The notes below the pieces were generated by a model. The model was given only the letters and a program-made list of their open reading frames with translations, was not told where the DNA came from and did no database searches. This document shows positions 1 to 8,244 of a DNA stretch of 64,000 bases, in pieces (the first letter of the stretch is position 1; every line of letters starts with the position of its first letter). Source of the stretch: Actinoplanes philippinensis (GTDB taxonomy: Bacteria; Actinomycetota; Actinomycetes; Mycobacteriales; Micromonosporaceae). The stretch is taken from positions 463,413 through 527,412 of the forward strand of contig NZ_FONV01000008.1 of the NCBI RefSeq assembly GCF_900113015.1, in the 5' to 3' direction. The position numbers and the translations under genes were made by a program.

Positions 1-177
1 CTGCGGAGGCGGGTCGCCCGCCCACACCTGAGCCACGATCCGCTCCACCGGCACCACCCGGCCGCGCGCCGCCACCAGCATGGCCAGCACCGCCTGCTGC
101 CGGTGACCGCCGAGCGCGACGGGCCGCCCACCGACCAGCACCTCCATCGGGCCGAGCACCCGAATCTCGGTCTGCAT
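1..177 (-). CDS. SARP/AfsR-type transcriptional regulator, N-terminal fragment (runs off the window)
   Basis: Reading leftwards from an ATG at 177, 59 codons are open to the window edge and begin MQTEIRVLGPMEVLVGG. This is the usual opening of the OmpR-like winged-helix domain of SARP/BTAD regulators: a short beta hairpin (RVLGPMEV), then the helix region GGHRQQAVLAML and VVPVERIVAQVWAG, where the DNA-binding fold begins. The BTAD domain and any effector domains lie outside the window. SARPs usually activate nearby secondary-metabolite genes, but the targets are not visible here. A second SARP lies at 1486-2226. The family call is firm; full length and function are unknown. Confidence 0.85.
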   Translation of the reverse strand, partial: MQTEIRVLGPMEVLVGGRPVALGGHRQQAVLAMLVAARGRVVPVERIVAQVWAGDPPPQ

Positions 178-518
178 CCGCCAAGCCCTCCGCTCGCGAC
201 CGCCGTCCCACGCCGCCCCACTGCCTCGCGCCGTCCCGCGCCGCGCTGCCGTGCGGGGGCGGCCGGTCCCGCAGCCGGACGGAACCTGACGCAGAGTCAC
301 CGCGGGCCGGTTCGTCCCGAGATCTTAGGCGCACTGACGAGTCGTTCCCGTTTCCGAAGCGGACAGCGTCGGGAACGCGACAATCTTCCCCGTCTCGGGG
401 TTTTTCCATCGTCAATCGCCTGTCGACGCTTCTGTCCGGCAATGGAGCACGGGGCTCGCCGTGCACCGGCCGGGCGGGTCCCGCACGATCCGGCCGGGGA
501 AGCGGGAGTCACAGAGCG
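178..518. other. Intergenic region between divergent SARP and DMT exporter genes
   Basis: No convincing coding frame is visible. It should hold the promoters for the truncated SARP (leftward) and the exporter (rightward). The only clear structure is an 8-bp inverted repeat, CGTTCCCG at 343-350 and CGGGAACG at 370-377, separated by 19 bases. That geometry would suit a dimeric regulator, but no regulator is assigned. The stretch around 330-420 is less GC-rich than its surroundings, as expected for a promoter. Confidence 0.4.
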
Positions 519-1364
519 TTGAGTGCGACATGGGTGCTGGCCGGTCTCGCGGCGGCGGCGTGGGGGTCCTCGGACTTCATCGCCGGGTTCTGCGCACGGC
601 GGCTGCCGGTCCGCTCGCTGCTGATCGGCTCGAAACTGACCGGCATGCTGCTCGCCCTGCTCCATGTGGCCGGACGGGCCGAGCCACTGCCGGGCGGGGT
701 ACGTCTCCTGGCGCTCAGCGCCGTCGCCGGGACGATCGGGGTCCCTTCGATGGGGCTGCTCTACCGGGCCATGCGCGACGGATCCCTCACCGTGGTCGCC
801 CCGGTCGCGGCCGGCGCGGCTCTGGTCCCGGTCGGGTGGGGCCTGCTGCACGGCGAACGGCTCGGCGCCGGCGGCGTGATCGGCGCGACCGCCGCCCTCA
901 CCGGGATCACCCTGGCCAGCTGGCCTGTCGACCACCCGGCGGGACCCCGGCGCCGGCCCGCGGTGTGGTGCGCGACCGGCGCCGCCGCCGGCTTCGGAAC
1001 CTTCTTCGTGCTGCTGCACGAGGCCGCTCCCGACGATCCGTACACGGCCACCGCGTACGCCCTGATCTCCGGTGGTCTCGCCGGCCTCGCGCTGCTCGCC
1101 GTCACCGGCCGGCAGGCCCTGCGCCGTGTCCCACCCCGGTTGTCGATCTTCCCGGTCGTCGTCGGCGTGCTGGAGACGGCCGCTGACAGCGCGTTCGCCC
1201 TCTCCGCGGCCGGTGCGGCCATCGGCGCCGCAGCGATCGTCGCGTCCCTCTACCCGGCGGTGACCGTGCTGCTCAACCGGGTGGTCCTCGGGGAGAGACT
1301 GCCGGCCGTGCACCTGTGCGGGGTGGTGAGCGCACTGGCCGGAGTCGCGTGCCTGGCCGGCTGA
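519..1364 (+). CDS. EamA/DMT-family membrane transporter
   Basis: A 281-residue, very hydrophobic protein with the two-half layout of drug/metabolite transporters: about ten membrane segments, five per half, joined by a basic stretch near residue 145 (PRRRP). The first helix reads WVLAGLAAAAWGSSDFIAG, close to the EamA signature, and the last ends in VSALAGVACLAG. Such proteins export metabolites or amino acids; the substrate cannot be read from sequence. The start used is TTG at 519, with a GGGAG about ten bases upstream; no in-frame ATG gives a complete first helix. It lies between two SARP genes and ends at a bidirectional hairpin. Confidence 0.8.
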   Translation: MSATWVLAGLAAAAWGSSDFIAGFCARRLPVRSLLIGSKLTGMLLALLHVAGRAEPLPGGVRLLALSAVAGTIGVPSMGLLYRAMRDGSLTVVAPVAAGAALVPVGWGLLHGERLGAGGVIGATAALTGITLASWPVDHPAGPRRRPAVWCATGAAAGFGTFFVLLHEAAPDDPYTATAYALISGGLAGLALLAVTGRQALRRVPPRLSIFPVVVGVLETAADSAFALSAAGAAIGAAAIVASLYPAVTVLLNRVVLGERLPAVHLCGVVSALAGVACLAG

Positions 1365-1424
1365 GCGGGCGGCCGGGCACCGTGCCCACCACCGGATTCG
1401 TGGGGAGTCCGGCGGGCACGAGAA

Positions 1425-1461
1425 GCGGGCGGCCGGGTTCGTGACGACCCCGGCCGCCCGC
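1425..1461. terminator. Bidirectional hairpin terminator
   Basis: A perfect 13-bp stem, GCGGGCGGCCGGG at 1425-1437 and its complement at 1449-1461, around an 11-base loop. It sits between the convergent exporter and SARP genes. There is no U-tract, as is usual in high-GC actinobacteria. Confidence 0.7.
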
Positions 1462-1485
1462 CGCCACCCACGTTCAGCACACCGG

Positions 1486-2226
1486 TCAGCCGGCGCCCAG
1501 CAGGATTCGCTGGTGGAGGGCCTGCAGCTCGGGGGTGGGCTCCACGCCCAGCTCGTCGGCCAGGGTGCGGCGCACCTGGCGGTAGTGGGCCAGCGCGTCG
1601 GCCTGCCGCCCGCCCCGGTAGAGGGCGGTCATCAGCAGGGCGTGGCAGCGTTCGCGCAGGGGGTCCTCGGCGACCATGGCCCGCAGGTCGGCGATCGCCT
1701 CGGTGTGGCCGCCGGTCTCCACGGTCAGGGCCACCAGGTCGAGGGCCGCGCCGCGGCACAGTTCGGCGAGGCGGGCCCGCTGACCGTCCACGTAGCCGCC
1801 GGCCGCGCCGGACAGCGGGGTGCCCCGGTGCAGGTCGACGGCGGCCCGCAGGTGCGTGATGGCCTCCGGTTTGTCGTCGCGGCGCATCGCGTCGGCGGCA
1901 CGGGCGGTGTGCTGCCGGAAGACCTCCACGTCCAGGGAGCCGGCGGGGGCGGTCAGCACGTAGCCGCCGCCGATCCAGTCGATGCGGACGCCGGTGGCGA
2001 CCGGGAGCAGGCGGCGCAGCCGGGAGAGGTACGTCCGGACGGTCGCGACCGCGGCGACCGGTGGGTCCTCCGGCCAGATCGCGTCGATCAGCTCGTCCAT
2101 GGTGGTCAGCAGGCCTTCGCGGAGCAGCAGCACGGCCAGGGTGGTGCGCTGCTGCGGCGACCCGAGCGACAACTCGGCCCCGTCCCGCCAGGCCCGGACC
2201 GGCCCCAGCAGGGAGAAGGCGATCAT
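1486..2226 (-). CDS. SARP-family transcriptional regulator (winged helix + BTAD)
   Basis: 246 residues, the size of a minimal SARP. Residues 1-90 form the OmpR-like winged helix (FSLLGPVRAW..., LLTTMDELIDAIW, VRTYLSRLRRLL). Residues 95-246 form the bacterial transcriptional activation domain, with the typical HRGTPLSGAAG, ALDLVALTVETGG, RERCHALLMTALYRGGR and ELGVEPTPELQALHQRIL. It lacks the ATPase and TPR modules of large AfsR proteins. The ATG at 2226 overlaps the stop of the upstream hemerythrin gene in an ATGA arrangement, so the two are almost certainly co-transcribed and translationally coupled. It probably controls a local set of genes, possibly the adjacent P450, but no target site was proven. 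Confidence 0.88.
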   Translation of the reverse strand: MIAFSLLGPVRAWRDGAELSLGSPQQRTTLAVLLLREGLLTTMDELIDAIWPEDPPVAAVATVRTYLSRLRRLLPVATGVRIDWIGGGYVLTAPAGSLDVEVFRQHTARAADAMRRDDKPEAITHLRAAVDLHRGTPLSGAAGGYVDGQRARLAELCRGAALDLVALTVETGGHTEAIADLRAMVAEDPLRERCHALLMTALYRGGRQADALAHYRQVRRTLADELGVEPTPELQALHQRILLGAG

Positions 2227-2882
2227 CGCGTCCCGCCGCGCAGCGCGGCCATCTGGCGGCGGTACTGCCGCTGCCCGAACAGCTTCCACAGCACCCGCCC
2301 GGGGGCCGGCACCTTGGCCAGGAAGAACGCCCGCTCCTCGTCGGTGGCCTCCTCCAGGATCGCCCCGAGCGCCAGGAACACCTTGTCCTTCGGCAGGTTC
2401 TCCAGGCCGGCCTTGCCGACCTTCTCCCACTCGTCGGGTTCGAGGTGTTCCTCGACCAGCGGCATGACCAGTTCCTCCTCGTCGTGGAGGTGTTCCAGCA
2501 GGACCCGCTGGTGGTCGGCGACACTGTCGGCCAGCAGGTCGCGCTCGGTCTCGCCGGCCGTCTCCTCCCACGCGCCGAGGCGGGCGGTGACCTCGGCGAG
2601 GGTGGCGTCGAGCGCGTGGTGCTGCATCTCCATCCGGTCGACGAGCTCCTGGTGGAGGGTGACCCGCTCGTGCAGCAGCGGCCAGATCAGGGCGTCCTCG
2701 GTGGCGTGGTGGTGGTGCAGCCCACCGATGTACTCGCGGGTCCACTGACCCAGCCGGCGCGCGCGGGCGACGTCCCCGGTCCCGGTGGTGCTGACGAAGC
2801 GCCGCAGCTGGGCGGCCTCGCGACGGAACACCCGGTGGATCATCACCATCTCGCGGGTGTACGGCCTGGTCGTGACGGGCAC
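2223..2882 (-). CDS. Hemerythrin HHE-domain protein
   Basis: 219 residues, mostly helical. Histidine and acidic ligands of a di-iron hemerythrin-like four-helix bundle are visible: MIHRVFRRE near the N-terminus, GLHHHHATEDALIWPLL, MEMQHHALD and LLEHLHDEEELVMPLVEEHL. The C-terminal third (from about residue 150) is an extension with a conserved-looking FLALGAILEEATDEERAFFLAKVP segment. Such proteins bind dioxygen, NO or iron. The start chosen is GTG at 2882 because GAGGAG lies seven bases upstream; longer starts add a low-complexity leader. Its stop overlaps the start of the SARP gene by four bases, which suggests a sensor-regulator pair. That functional link is inference. Confidence 0.82.
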   Translation of the reverse strand: MPVTTRPYTREMVMIHRVFRREAAQLRRFVSTTGTGDVARARRLGQWTREYIGGLHHHHATEDALIWPLLHERVTLHQELVDRMEMQHHALDATLAEVTARLGAWEETAGETERDLLADSVADHQRVLLEHLHDEEELVMPLVEEHLEPDEWEKVGKAGLENLPKDKVFLALGAILEEATDEERAFFLAKVPAPGRVLWKLFGQRQYRRQMAALRGGTR

Positions 2883-2911
2883 GGTATTACTCCTCGGTGG
2901 ATCGTCGCGGA

Positions 2912-2979
2912 GAACCCCGGCCGATCGCGGCCGCTGCCTCACGGGGGTGGAGGCAGCGGCCACGACCGGCCGGGGGTTC
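2912..2979 (-). terminator. Two-tier hairpin downstream of the P450 gene
   Basis: A perfect inner stem of 12 bp (2929-2940 with 2950-2961) is nested in an outer stem (GAACCCCGGCCG at 2912-2923 with 2967-2979, one bulge). It lies 50 bases past the P450 stop in the direction of P450 transcription and 30 bases before the hemerythrin start. It probably separates these two leftward units. Confidence 0.65.
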
Positions 2980-3030
2980 CTGTCGCGGACAGTCTCACCG
3001 GAGCCACTTGACGGCCACTTGCAAAACTCG

Positions 3031-4197
3031 TCAGCGACGGGTCAAGCGCACCCGCAGCCCGGCCGGCGACACGGTGAACGCGACCCGCTCGCGGGGGCGG
3101 CTCGCCGGGTCCGGGGCGAGGTCGAAGTCCCGCACGATCAGGGCGACCACCAGCGTCGCCTCCAGCAGGGCCAGGCCGCGGCCGGGGCAGGACCGCGGAC
3201 CGGCGCCGAACGGCAGGTGCCGTAGATCACCCTGGCGCGCGGCGGCCGGGTCGAGCCAGCGGTCCGGCCGGAACCGGCCCGGTTCGGGGAACCGGCGGGT
3301 GTCGCGGCGGGAGCCGTACGTCATCAGGGTCCAGATCGGGGTGCCCGGCCCGACGCGCAGCCGCGGGCCGTCGCCGCCGGGCAGCTCGGTCTCCTCGGCG
3401 GCCTCGACGACCGTCAGCGACGCGACCGGGTGCAGCCGCAGCGCCTCCCGCACCGCGCCATTGGTGTACGCGAGAGCCCGTACCGCCGAGGGGTCTGCCG
3501 GAGGACGGCCGCCGAGCGCGGCAGCCACCTCGGCCCGCAGCCGTCCCTGCGCCGCCGTGTCCGCCGCCAGGTGATGCAGCGTCCAGGCGATCGCCGACGC
3601 CGTGGTGTCCTCCCCGGCCAGCAACATGGTCAGCACGTTGCCGAACAGCTCCGCCGGGGTGAACGGCTCCTCACCGCCGGGTGTCGACACGAGCGATTCG
3701 AGAACCGTCCGCGGGGCCGCGCCGGACGTCATCCGCTCGCGGGCGGCCACGGTGCGTATGCGGATCAGCCGGTCCAATTCCCTCAGCATCGTGGCGAGCC
3801 GCCGGTCGGCGGGCAGGCGCACCCACCGCCAGTACGGCACCGGCACGCTCATCCGCCGGTTGATCGCCGGCAGCAGCGTCGGCAGCAGCGTGGCGAGGCG
3901 GCCCCTCGGGTTCTCCAGCGAGTTGAGGTCGTGGCCGCAGGCCGGCGCGAACGTCACGTCCAGGGTGTAGCGCCGCAGGTCGGGCAGGACCGCGACGCTG
4001 CCGCCGGGCGCCCACAACGAGGCCAGCCGGCCGGCCCCGGTGAGCAGGGCCGGGAAGTATCCGGCCAGGTGGGCCGGATGGAGACCCCGGTGCGGCCGGC
4101 CGTCGCGCATCAGATCGGGCAGGTTGCCGAGGGCGGGCAGCGGCGGCGGCCCGGGCAGGCCACGGACAGTCACGGTGGGGCTCGTCACGGGGGGCAT
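3031..4197 (-). CDS. Cytochrome P450
   Basis: 388 residues with all core P450 landmarks: the I-helix oxygen-activation motif AGEDTTAS, the K-helix ExxR in EALRLHP, the RFRPDRWLDP region, and the haem loop FGAGPRSCPGRG with the thiolate cysteine at about residue 337. A proline-rich GLPGPPPLPALGNLPDL leader replaces a membrane anchor, so it is probably soluble and needs separate ferredoxin and reductase partners, none of which are nearby. At 388 residues it is slightly shorter than most bacterial P450s (about 400-450). The ATG at 4197 is the best start, though no strong ribosome site precedes it. Substrate unknown. It is divergent from the PhoX gene. Confidence 0.92.
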   Translation of the reverse strand: MPPVTSPTVTVRGLPGPPPLPALGNLPDLMRDGRPHRGLHPAHLAGYFPALLTGAGRLASLWAPGGSVAVLPDLRRYTLDVTFAPACGHDLNSLENPRGRLATLLPTLLPAINRRMSVPVPYWRWVRLPADRRLATMLRELDRLIRIRTVAARERMTSGAAPRTVLESLVSTPGGEEPFTPAELFGNVLTMLLAGEDTTASAIAWTLHHLAADTAAQGRLRAEVAAALGGRPPADPSAVRALAYTNGAVREALRLHPVASLTVVEAAEETELPGGDGPRLRVGPGTPIWTLMTYGSRRDTRRFPEPGRFRPDRWLDPAAARQGDLRHLPFGAGPRSCPGRGLALLEATLVVALIVRDFDLAPDPASRPRERVAFTVSPAGLRVRLTRR

Positions 4198-4237
4198 CGT
4201 GCGGCTCGGGAATGGACGCCGGATAAACGTGACGGAG

Positions 4238-4259
4238 GTTCATGCCTCGTTCACCTTCG
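4238..4259 (+). promoter_or_regulatory. PHO box (PhoP-binding direct repeat) upstream of the PhoX-type phosphatase
   Basis: Two adjoining 11-base direct repeats, GTTCATGCCTC and GTTCACCTTCG, match the form of actinobacterial PHO boxes (tandem GTTCA-type 11-mers). They lie about 97 bases before the phosphatase start and in the right orientation for it. PhoP would then activate the gene under phosphate starvation. The motif type is established for Streptomyces; its use here is inference from position and match. Confidence 0.7.
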
Positions 4260-4355
4260 ATCCACCCGGGCTGGGTGGTCGCCGTACACCTGGGCTTTTA
4301 GCGTCCGCTCGAGCCCGTCATCGCGAGGTGACGAGAGACCGAGGAGAACGAACCG

Positions 4356-6476
4356 ATGCCAGACTTCAATCGCCGCCTGCTGCCGCTGCTGGGACACAGT
4401 GGCGGCAGCCGGGACGCGATGACCTGTCTGTACCGCTGTGGCAACGCCTGTGACCACCCCGCCCCGAACGGATCGGACAATCCGTACCTGGGCGACGTTG
4501 TCAACGCCGAGATGACCCGCCGTGGCGTGGTCCGCGCCGGCGCCGTCGGCGCCATGGTGCTCGGCTTCGGCGGCTCCGCGCTCGCGGCCGCCTCACCGGC
4601 CATGGCCGCCCCCGTCGAGACCGCCCCGCTCGGCGGCGCTCTCGGCCACGGCCACCACCCGCAGAAAGCCGGCAAGCTGACCTTCGAGACGGTCGCCCCG
4701 AACACCCTGGACCAGGTCAGCATCCCGGCCGGGTACCGCTCGTCCGTGGTGATCCGCTGGGGCGACCCGGTGGTGCCCGGCGCTCCCGCCTTCCAGATCG
4801 GCAACCAGACCGCGGCCGCCCAGGCGAAGCAGTTCGGCTACAACAACGACTTCGTCGGTGTCGTGCCGCTGCCGGGCTGCGGGGGCGACCGGGCCCTGCT
4901 CGTGGTCAACCACGAGTACACCAACGAGAACCTGATGTTCCCCGGCTTCACCACTCTGGACGCTCTCGGCGTCGAGCAGCTGAAGATCGCCATGGCGGCG
5001 CACGGCCTGTCGGTCGTGGAGATCGAGCGGGTCGGGCGTACCGGTGAATGGAAGCCGGTCAAGGGCCGCAAGCTGCGGTACAACCGCCGGATCACCGCGC
5101 TGGAGACCGAGTTCAAGCTGACCGGCCCGGTGGCCGGCTCGGCGCTGGTGCGGACCGCCGCCGACCCGGCCGGCAAGATCGTCATCGGTACGCTGAACAA
5201 CTGCTCCGGTGGCGTCACCCCGTGGGGCACCGTGCTGTCCGGCGAGGAGAACTTCAACCAGTACTTCGTCGGCGGTGACGGCGCTCCGGCCGACGCCAAG
5301 CCGAAGCTGGCCCGCTACGGCATCTCCACCACGGCCCGCTACCCGAGCGACAGCCGCAAGTGGGACCGGGCACAGGAGCGTTTCGACCTGGCCAAGCACC
5401 CGAACGAGGCGAACCGGTTCGGCTGGATCGTCGAGGTCGACCCGTTCGACCCGGAGGGCCGCCCGCGCAAGCACACCGCGATGGGCCGGCTCAAGCACGA
5501 GGGCGCCAACGTCATCGTCGCCAAGAACGGCAAGGTCGTCGCGTACATGGGCGACGACGAGCGCTTCGACTACCTGTACAAGTTCGTGTCGGACAAGAAG
5601 TACATCGACAGCGACGCGCCGTGGGCCCGTAAGCACAACCTGACGCTGCTGGAGTCGGGCACCCTCTACGTCGCCAAGGTCACCGGCGACAGCGACCCGG
5701 CCGAGATCGACGGCACCGGCAAGCTGCCCGCCGACGGCAGGTTCGACGGCAAGGGCCAGTGGATCAAGCTGGTCTCCGGCAACACCTCGTTCGTGCCCGG
5801 CTTCACCGCCGTCGACGTGCTCACCTTCACCCGGCTCGCCGGCGACGCGGTCGGCGCCACCAAGATGGACCGTCCCGAGGACGTCCAGCCGAGCCTGCGT
5901 ACCGGCAAGATCTACGCGGCGATGACCAACAACACCAACCGTGGTGTCGGCACGAACGCCAAGCCGGACGAGGCGAACCCGCGCAACGCGAACAAGCACG
6001 GCCACATCTTCGAGATCACCGAGGACCGCGGCGACCACACCGGCACCGGCTTCACCTGGCAGCTGCCGATCGTGTGCGGCGACCCGGCCGCCGCCGACAC
6101 CTACTTCGGCGGCTACGACAAGACCGCGGTCTCCCCGATCTCCTGCCCGGACAACGTCGCCTTCGACAGCGCCGGCAACCTGTGGATCTCCACCGACGGC
6201 AACGCGCTCGGCAGCAACGACGGCCTGTTCGCCACGCCGATCGAGGGCAAGGAGCGCGGCCACCTGCGCCAGTTCCTGACCGTGCCCAAGGGCGCCGAGA
6301 CCTGCGGCCCGTTCATCACCTCCGACGACAAGTCGGTCTTCGTGGCGGTCCAGCACCCCGGCGAGATCACCGGCGCGTCGGTCGAGAAGCCGGCGTCGGT
6401 GTGGCCCGACGGCGGCTTCGCCAAGCCCGGCGTCGTCGTCACCTGGCACAAGGACGGCCGCCCGATCGGCAGCTGA
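4356..6476 (+). CDS. phoX: PhoX-family (DUF839) secreted alkaline phosphatase
   Basis: 706 residues. A long leader holds a Tat signal, TRRGVVRAGAVGAMVLGFGG, around residues 53-72, followed by ASPAMA; export would be folded with cofactor. The mature part shows PhoX features: NHEYTNENLMFPG, the CSGGVTPWGTVLSGEE core, HEGANV, DDERFDYLYKFVS, RPEDVQPSL and DNVAFDSAGNLWISTDG (beta-propeller blades that bind calcium and iron). PhoX hydrolyses phosphomonoesters outside the cell to supply phosphate. GAGGAG precedes the ATG at 4356 by eight bases. A PHO box lies upstream and a 36-bp perfect palindrome just after the stop, so this looks like a single-gene unit. Confidence 0.9.
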   Translation: MPDFNRRLLPLLGHSGGSRDAMTCLYRCGNACDHPAPNGSDNPYLGDVVNAEMTRRGVVRAGAVGAMVLGFGGSALAAASPAMAAPVETAPLGGALGHGHHPQKAGKLTFETVAPNTLDQVSIPAGYRSSVVIRWGDPVVPGAPAFQIGNQTAAAQAKQFGYNNDFVGVVPLPGCGGDRALLVVNHEYTNENLMFPGFTTLDALGVEQLKIAMAAHGLSVVEIERVGRTGEWKPVKGRKLRYNRRITALETEFKLTGPVAGSALVRTAADPAGKIVIGTLNNCSGGVTPWGTVLSGEENFNQYFVGGDGAPADAKPKLARYGISTTARYPSDSRKWDRAQERFDLAKHPNEANRFGWIVEVDPFDPEGRPRKHTAMGRLKHEGANVIVAKNGKVVAYMGDDERFDYLYKFVSDKKYIDSDAPWARKHNLTLLESGTLYVAKVTGDSDPAEIDGTGKLPADGRFDGKGQWIKLVSGNTSFVPGFTAVDVLTFTRLAGDAVGATKMDRPEDVQPSLRTGKIYAAMTNNTNRGVGTNAKPDEANPRNANKHGHIFEITEDRGDHTGTGFTWQLPIVCGDPAAADTYFGGYDKTAVSPISCPDNVAFDSAGNLWISTDGNALGSNDGLFATPIEGKERGHLRQFLTVPKGAETCGPFITSDDKSVFVAVQHPGEITGASVEKPASVWPDGGFAKPGVVVTWHKDGRPIGS

Positions 6477-6484
6477 CCCGGCAC

Positions 6485-6520
6485 CCGGAGCGGCCGTGGC
6501 CCGGGCCACGGCCGCTCCGG
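6485..6520 (+). terminator. Perfect 36-bp palindromic terminator
   Basis: From CCGGAGCGGCCGTGGCC to its exact complement, 18 bases per arm with no spacer, starting nine bases after the phosphatase stop. It forms one of the strongest stems in the window. Confidence 0.8.
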
Positions 6521-6680
6521 CGTTTCCGGCGAGCCTCCGGCCGTACCCGGCGGAGATTTGTCCTCCGCCGCGTCGACCTCACGCGATCGTGCCAATCGCG
6601 TCGAATGGGGTTGGCTGGGCGAATCCCGGAGGCCAGGGTGGGTCGGGTACATGCGCCGAACACCGCGGGGGTGACGGATC

Positions 6681-8204
6681 GTGACCGAATCCTGGACCAC
6701 GACCAGATCGAGGACTGCACCAGCACAGCGGACACCGTCGGACGGTCCACCGGCCGACGCCCCGCCATCGCCGCCCGGACGGGCGTCACCGCGCGACCTC
6801 GGGCGGTTCCTCCCTGTCGTGCCGGGCCTGCTCATGCTCGCGATCGCCCTGGTCGGCGCGGGCCGGCCGGTGCTCAGCTGGGACGAGGTCACCTCGGCGG
6901 AGGTCGCCTCCCGGTCGGTGCCGCAGATCCTCGACGTCATTCCCAACATAGACGCCGTATTCGGCCCGTACTACCTTTTCCTCCACTTCTGGACGGCGAT
7001 CGCCGGAACCGGGGAGGTCACGCTGCGGCTGCCGTCCATCCTGGCCATGGCCGGCGCCGTCACCATCGCCGCCGAGATCGGACGACGACTCTTCACCCCG
7101 GCCACCGGCCTGATCGCCGGCGTGCTCCTGTGCTTCGTGCCGAACACCTCGCGGTACGCCGCCGAGGCCCGCCCCTACGCCTTCGCCTGCTTCTTCGCGG
7201 CGCTCGCGTTCCTCCTGCTGGCCGGAGCGGTCCGGCAGGGCGGCCGATGGCGATGGACGGGGTACGGCCTGAGCGTCCTGTTCCTCGGCCTCTCCCACCT
7301 GATCGCCCTCACCACGCTGGCCGCGCACGCCGCCTACCTCGCCGTCCACGCACGCGACCGGCTGCGGCCCTGGATGGTCACCGCCGGTGTGGCGGTCCTG
7401 CCGGTCCTGCCGATCGCCTACCTCGGCACCACGCAGGAGGACACCCAGCTGCACTGGGTCGCGCCGATCACGCTGTCCCGGATCCACGACATGCCCGGTG
7501 AGATCACCGGTTCCCGTGAGGTCGCGTGGCTGCTGATCGGCCTCGCCGTCCTCGCCGTGTGGCGGCCCGCCCGGCGCCTGCTGCCGGTCGCCGTCTACGC
7601 CGTCGCGCCGCTGGCCGTGGTCGCCGTCGTGTCGGCGCTGATCTCCCCGATGTGGGTCGCCCGCTACCTGCTGGTCGTCCTCACCCCGCTGGCGCTGCTC
7701 GCCGCCGTGGCCCTGCTCGCCGGAGAGCGGTCCCGCGCCACGATCGTGCGGGCCGTCGTGGTGGTGCTGCTCCTCGGGTTCGCCGCCGTCCCCGGTGAGC
7801 GGGCGGTGCGCCGGCCCACCGCCAAGAACGGCGCCGACTACCGGACCATCGCGAAGATCATCGGCGCGGACGTACGCCCCGGCGACATCATCGTCTACCC
7901 GGACGGCAACCGTGCCATCCGCGCCGGAACCGCCTACTACCTGCGCCGCCGGCCCGCCGCACCGGCCGACGTGCTGGTCGAGGTGCCGTCCGCGCGGACC
8001 GGATGGCTGATCGCCCACGAGTACGCGGACCCCGTGCCGAAGGTCACCGGCGCCCCGCGGATCTGGCTCGTCATCGCCGACCGGCGCCCCGACCCGCTCA
8101 CCGCCCGGGCCGATCTGGCGCCGCTGATCACGTCGGGGTATCACCGGGCCGGGTTCTGGCAGCCGAAGAGCGCCACCGTCGCCCTGTACGAGAAGAACAG
8201 CTGA
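6681..8204 (+). CDS. GT39-like membrane glycosyltransferase (mannosyltransferase-type)
   Basis: 507 residues. A proline/serine-rich cytoplasmic leader (about 1-40) is followed by some nine to ten membrane segments and a soluble C-terminal domain (about 380-507). The first extracytoplasmic loop carries LSWDEVTSAEVASRS, the acidic pair expected in GT39/ArnT/Pmt-type C-superfamily enzymes that use polyprenyl-phosphate sugars. GPYYLFLHFW, TLRLPSILAMAGAV and AARPYAF-like EARPYAF segments are typical of actinobacterial members. The acceptor (protein or glycan) cannot be inferred. The GTG start at 6681 follows GGGGGTGACGG. The next gene follows by 40 bases and may be co-transcribed. Confidence 0.8.
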   Translation: MTESWTTTRSRTAPAQRTPSDGPPADAPPSPPGRASPRDLGRFLPVVPGLLMLAIALVGAGRPVLSWDEVTSAEVASRSVPQILDVIPNIDAVFGPYYLFLHFWTAIAGTGEVTLRLPSILAMAGAVTIAAEIGRRLFTPATGLIAGVLLCFVPNTSRYAAEARPYAFACFFAALAFLLLAGAVRQGGRWRWTGYGLSVLFLGLSHLIALTTLAAHAAYLAVHARDRLRPWMVTAGVAVLPVLPIAYLGTTQEDTQLHWVAPITLSRIHDMPGEITGSREVAWLLIGLAVLAVWRPARRLLPVAVYAVAPLAVVAVVSALISPMWVARYLLVVLTPLALLAAVALLAGERSRATIVRAVVVVLLLGFAAVPGERAVRRPTAKNGADYRTIAKIIGADVRPGDIIVYPDGNRAIRAGTAYYLRRRPAAPADVLVEVPSARTGWLIAHEYADPVPKVTGAPRIWLVIADRRPDPLTARADLAPLITSGYHRAGFWQPKSATVALYEKNS

Positions 8205-8244
8205 CCGCTTGGCCCGTCCTCGGCGGGATGGCAGGCTGGCCGCC

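Noticed and set aside
297..1313. Minus-strand frame opposite the DMT exporter
   Set aside because: Hydrophilic Gly/Arg/Gln-rich shadow; the plus strand gives regular membrane helices.
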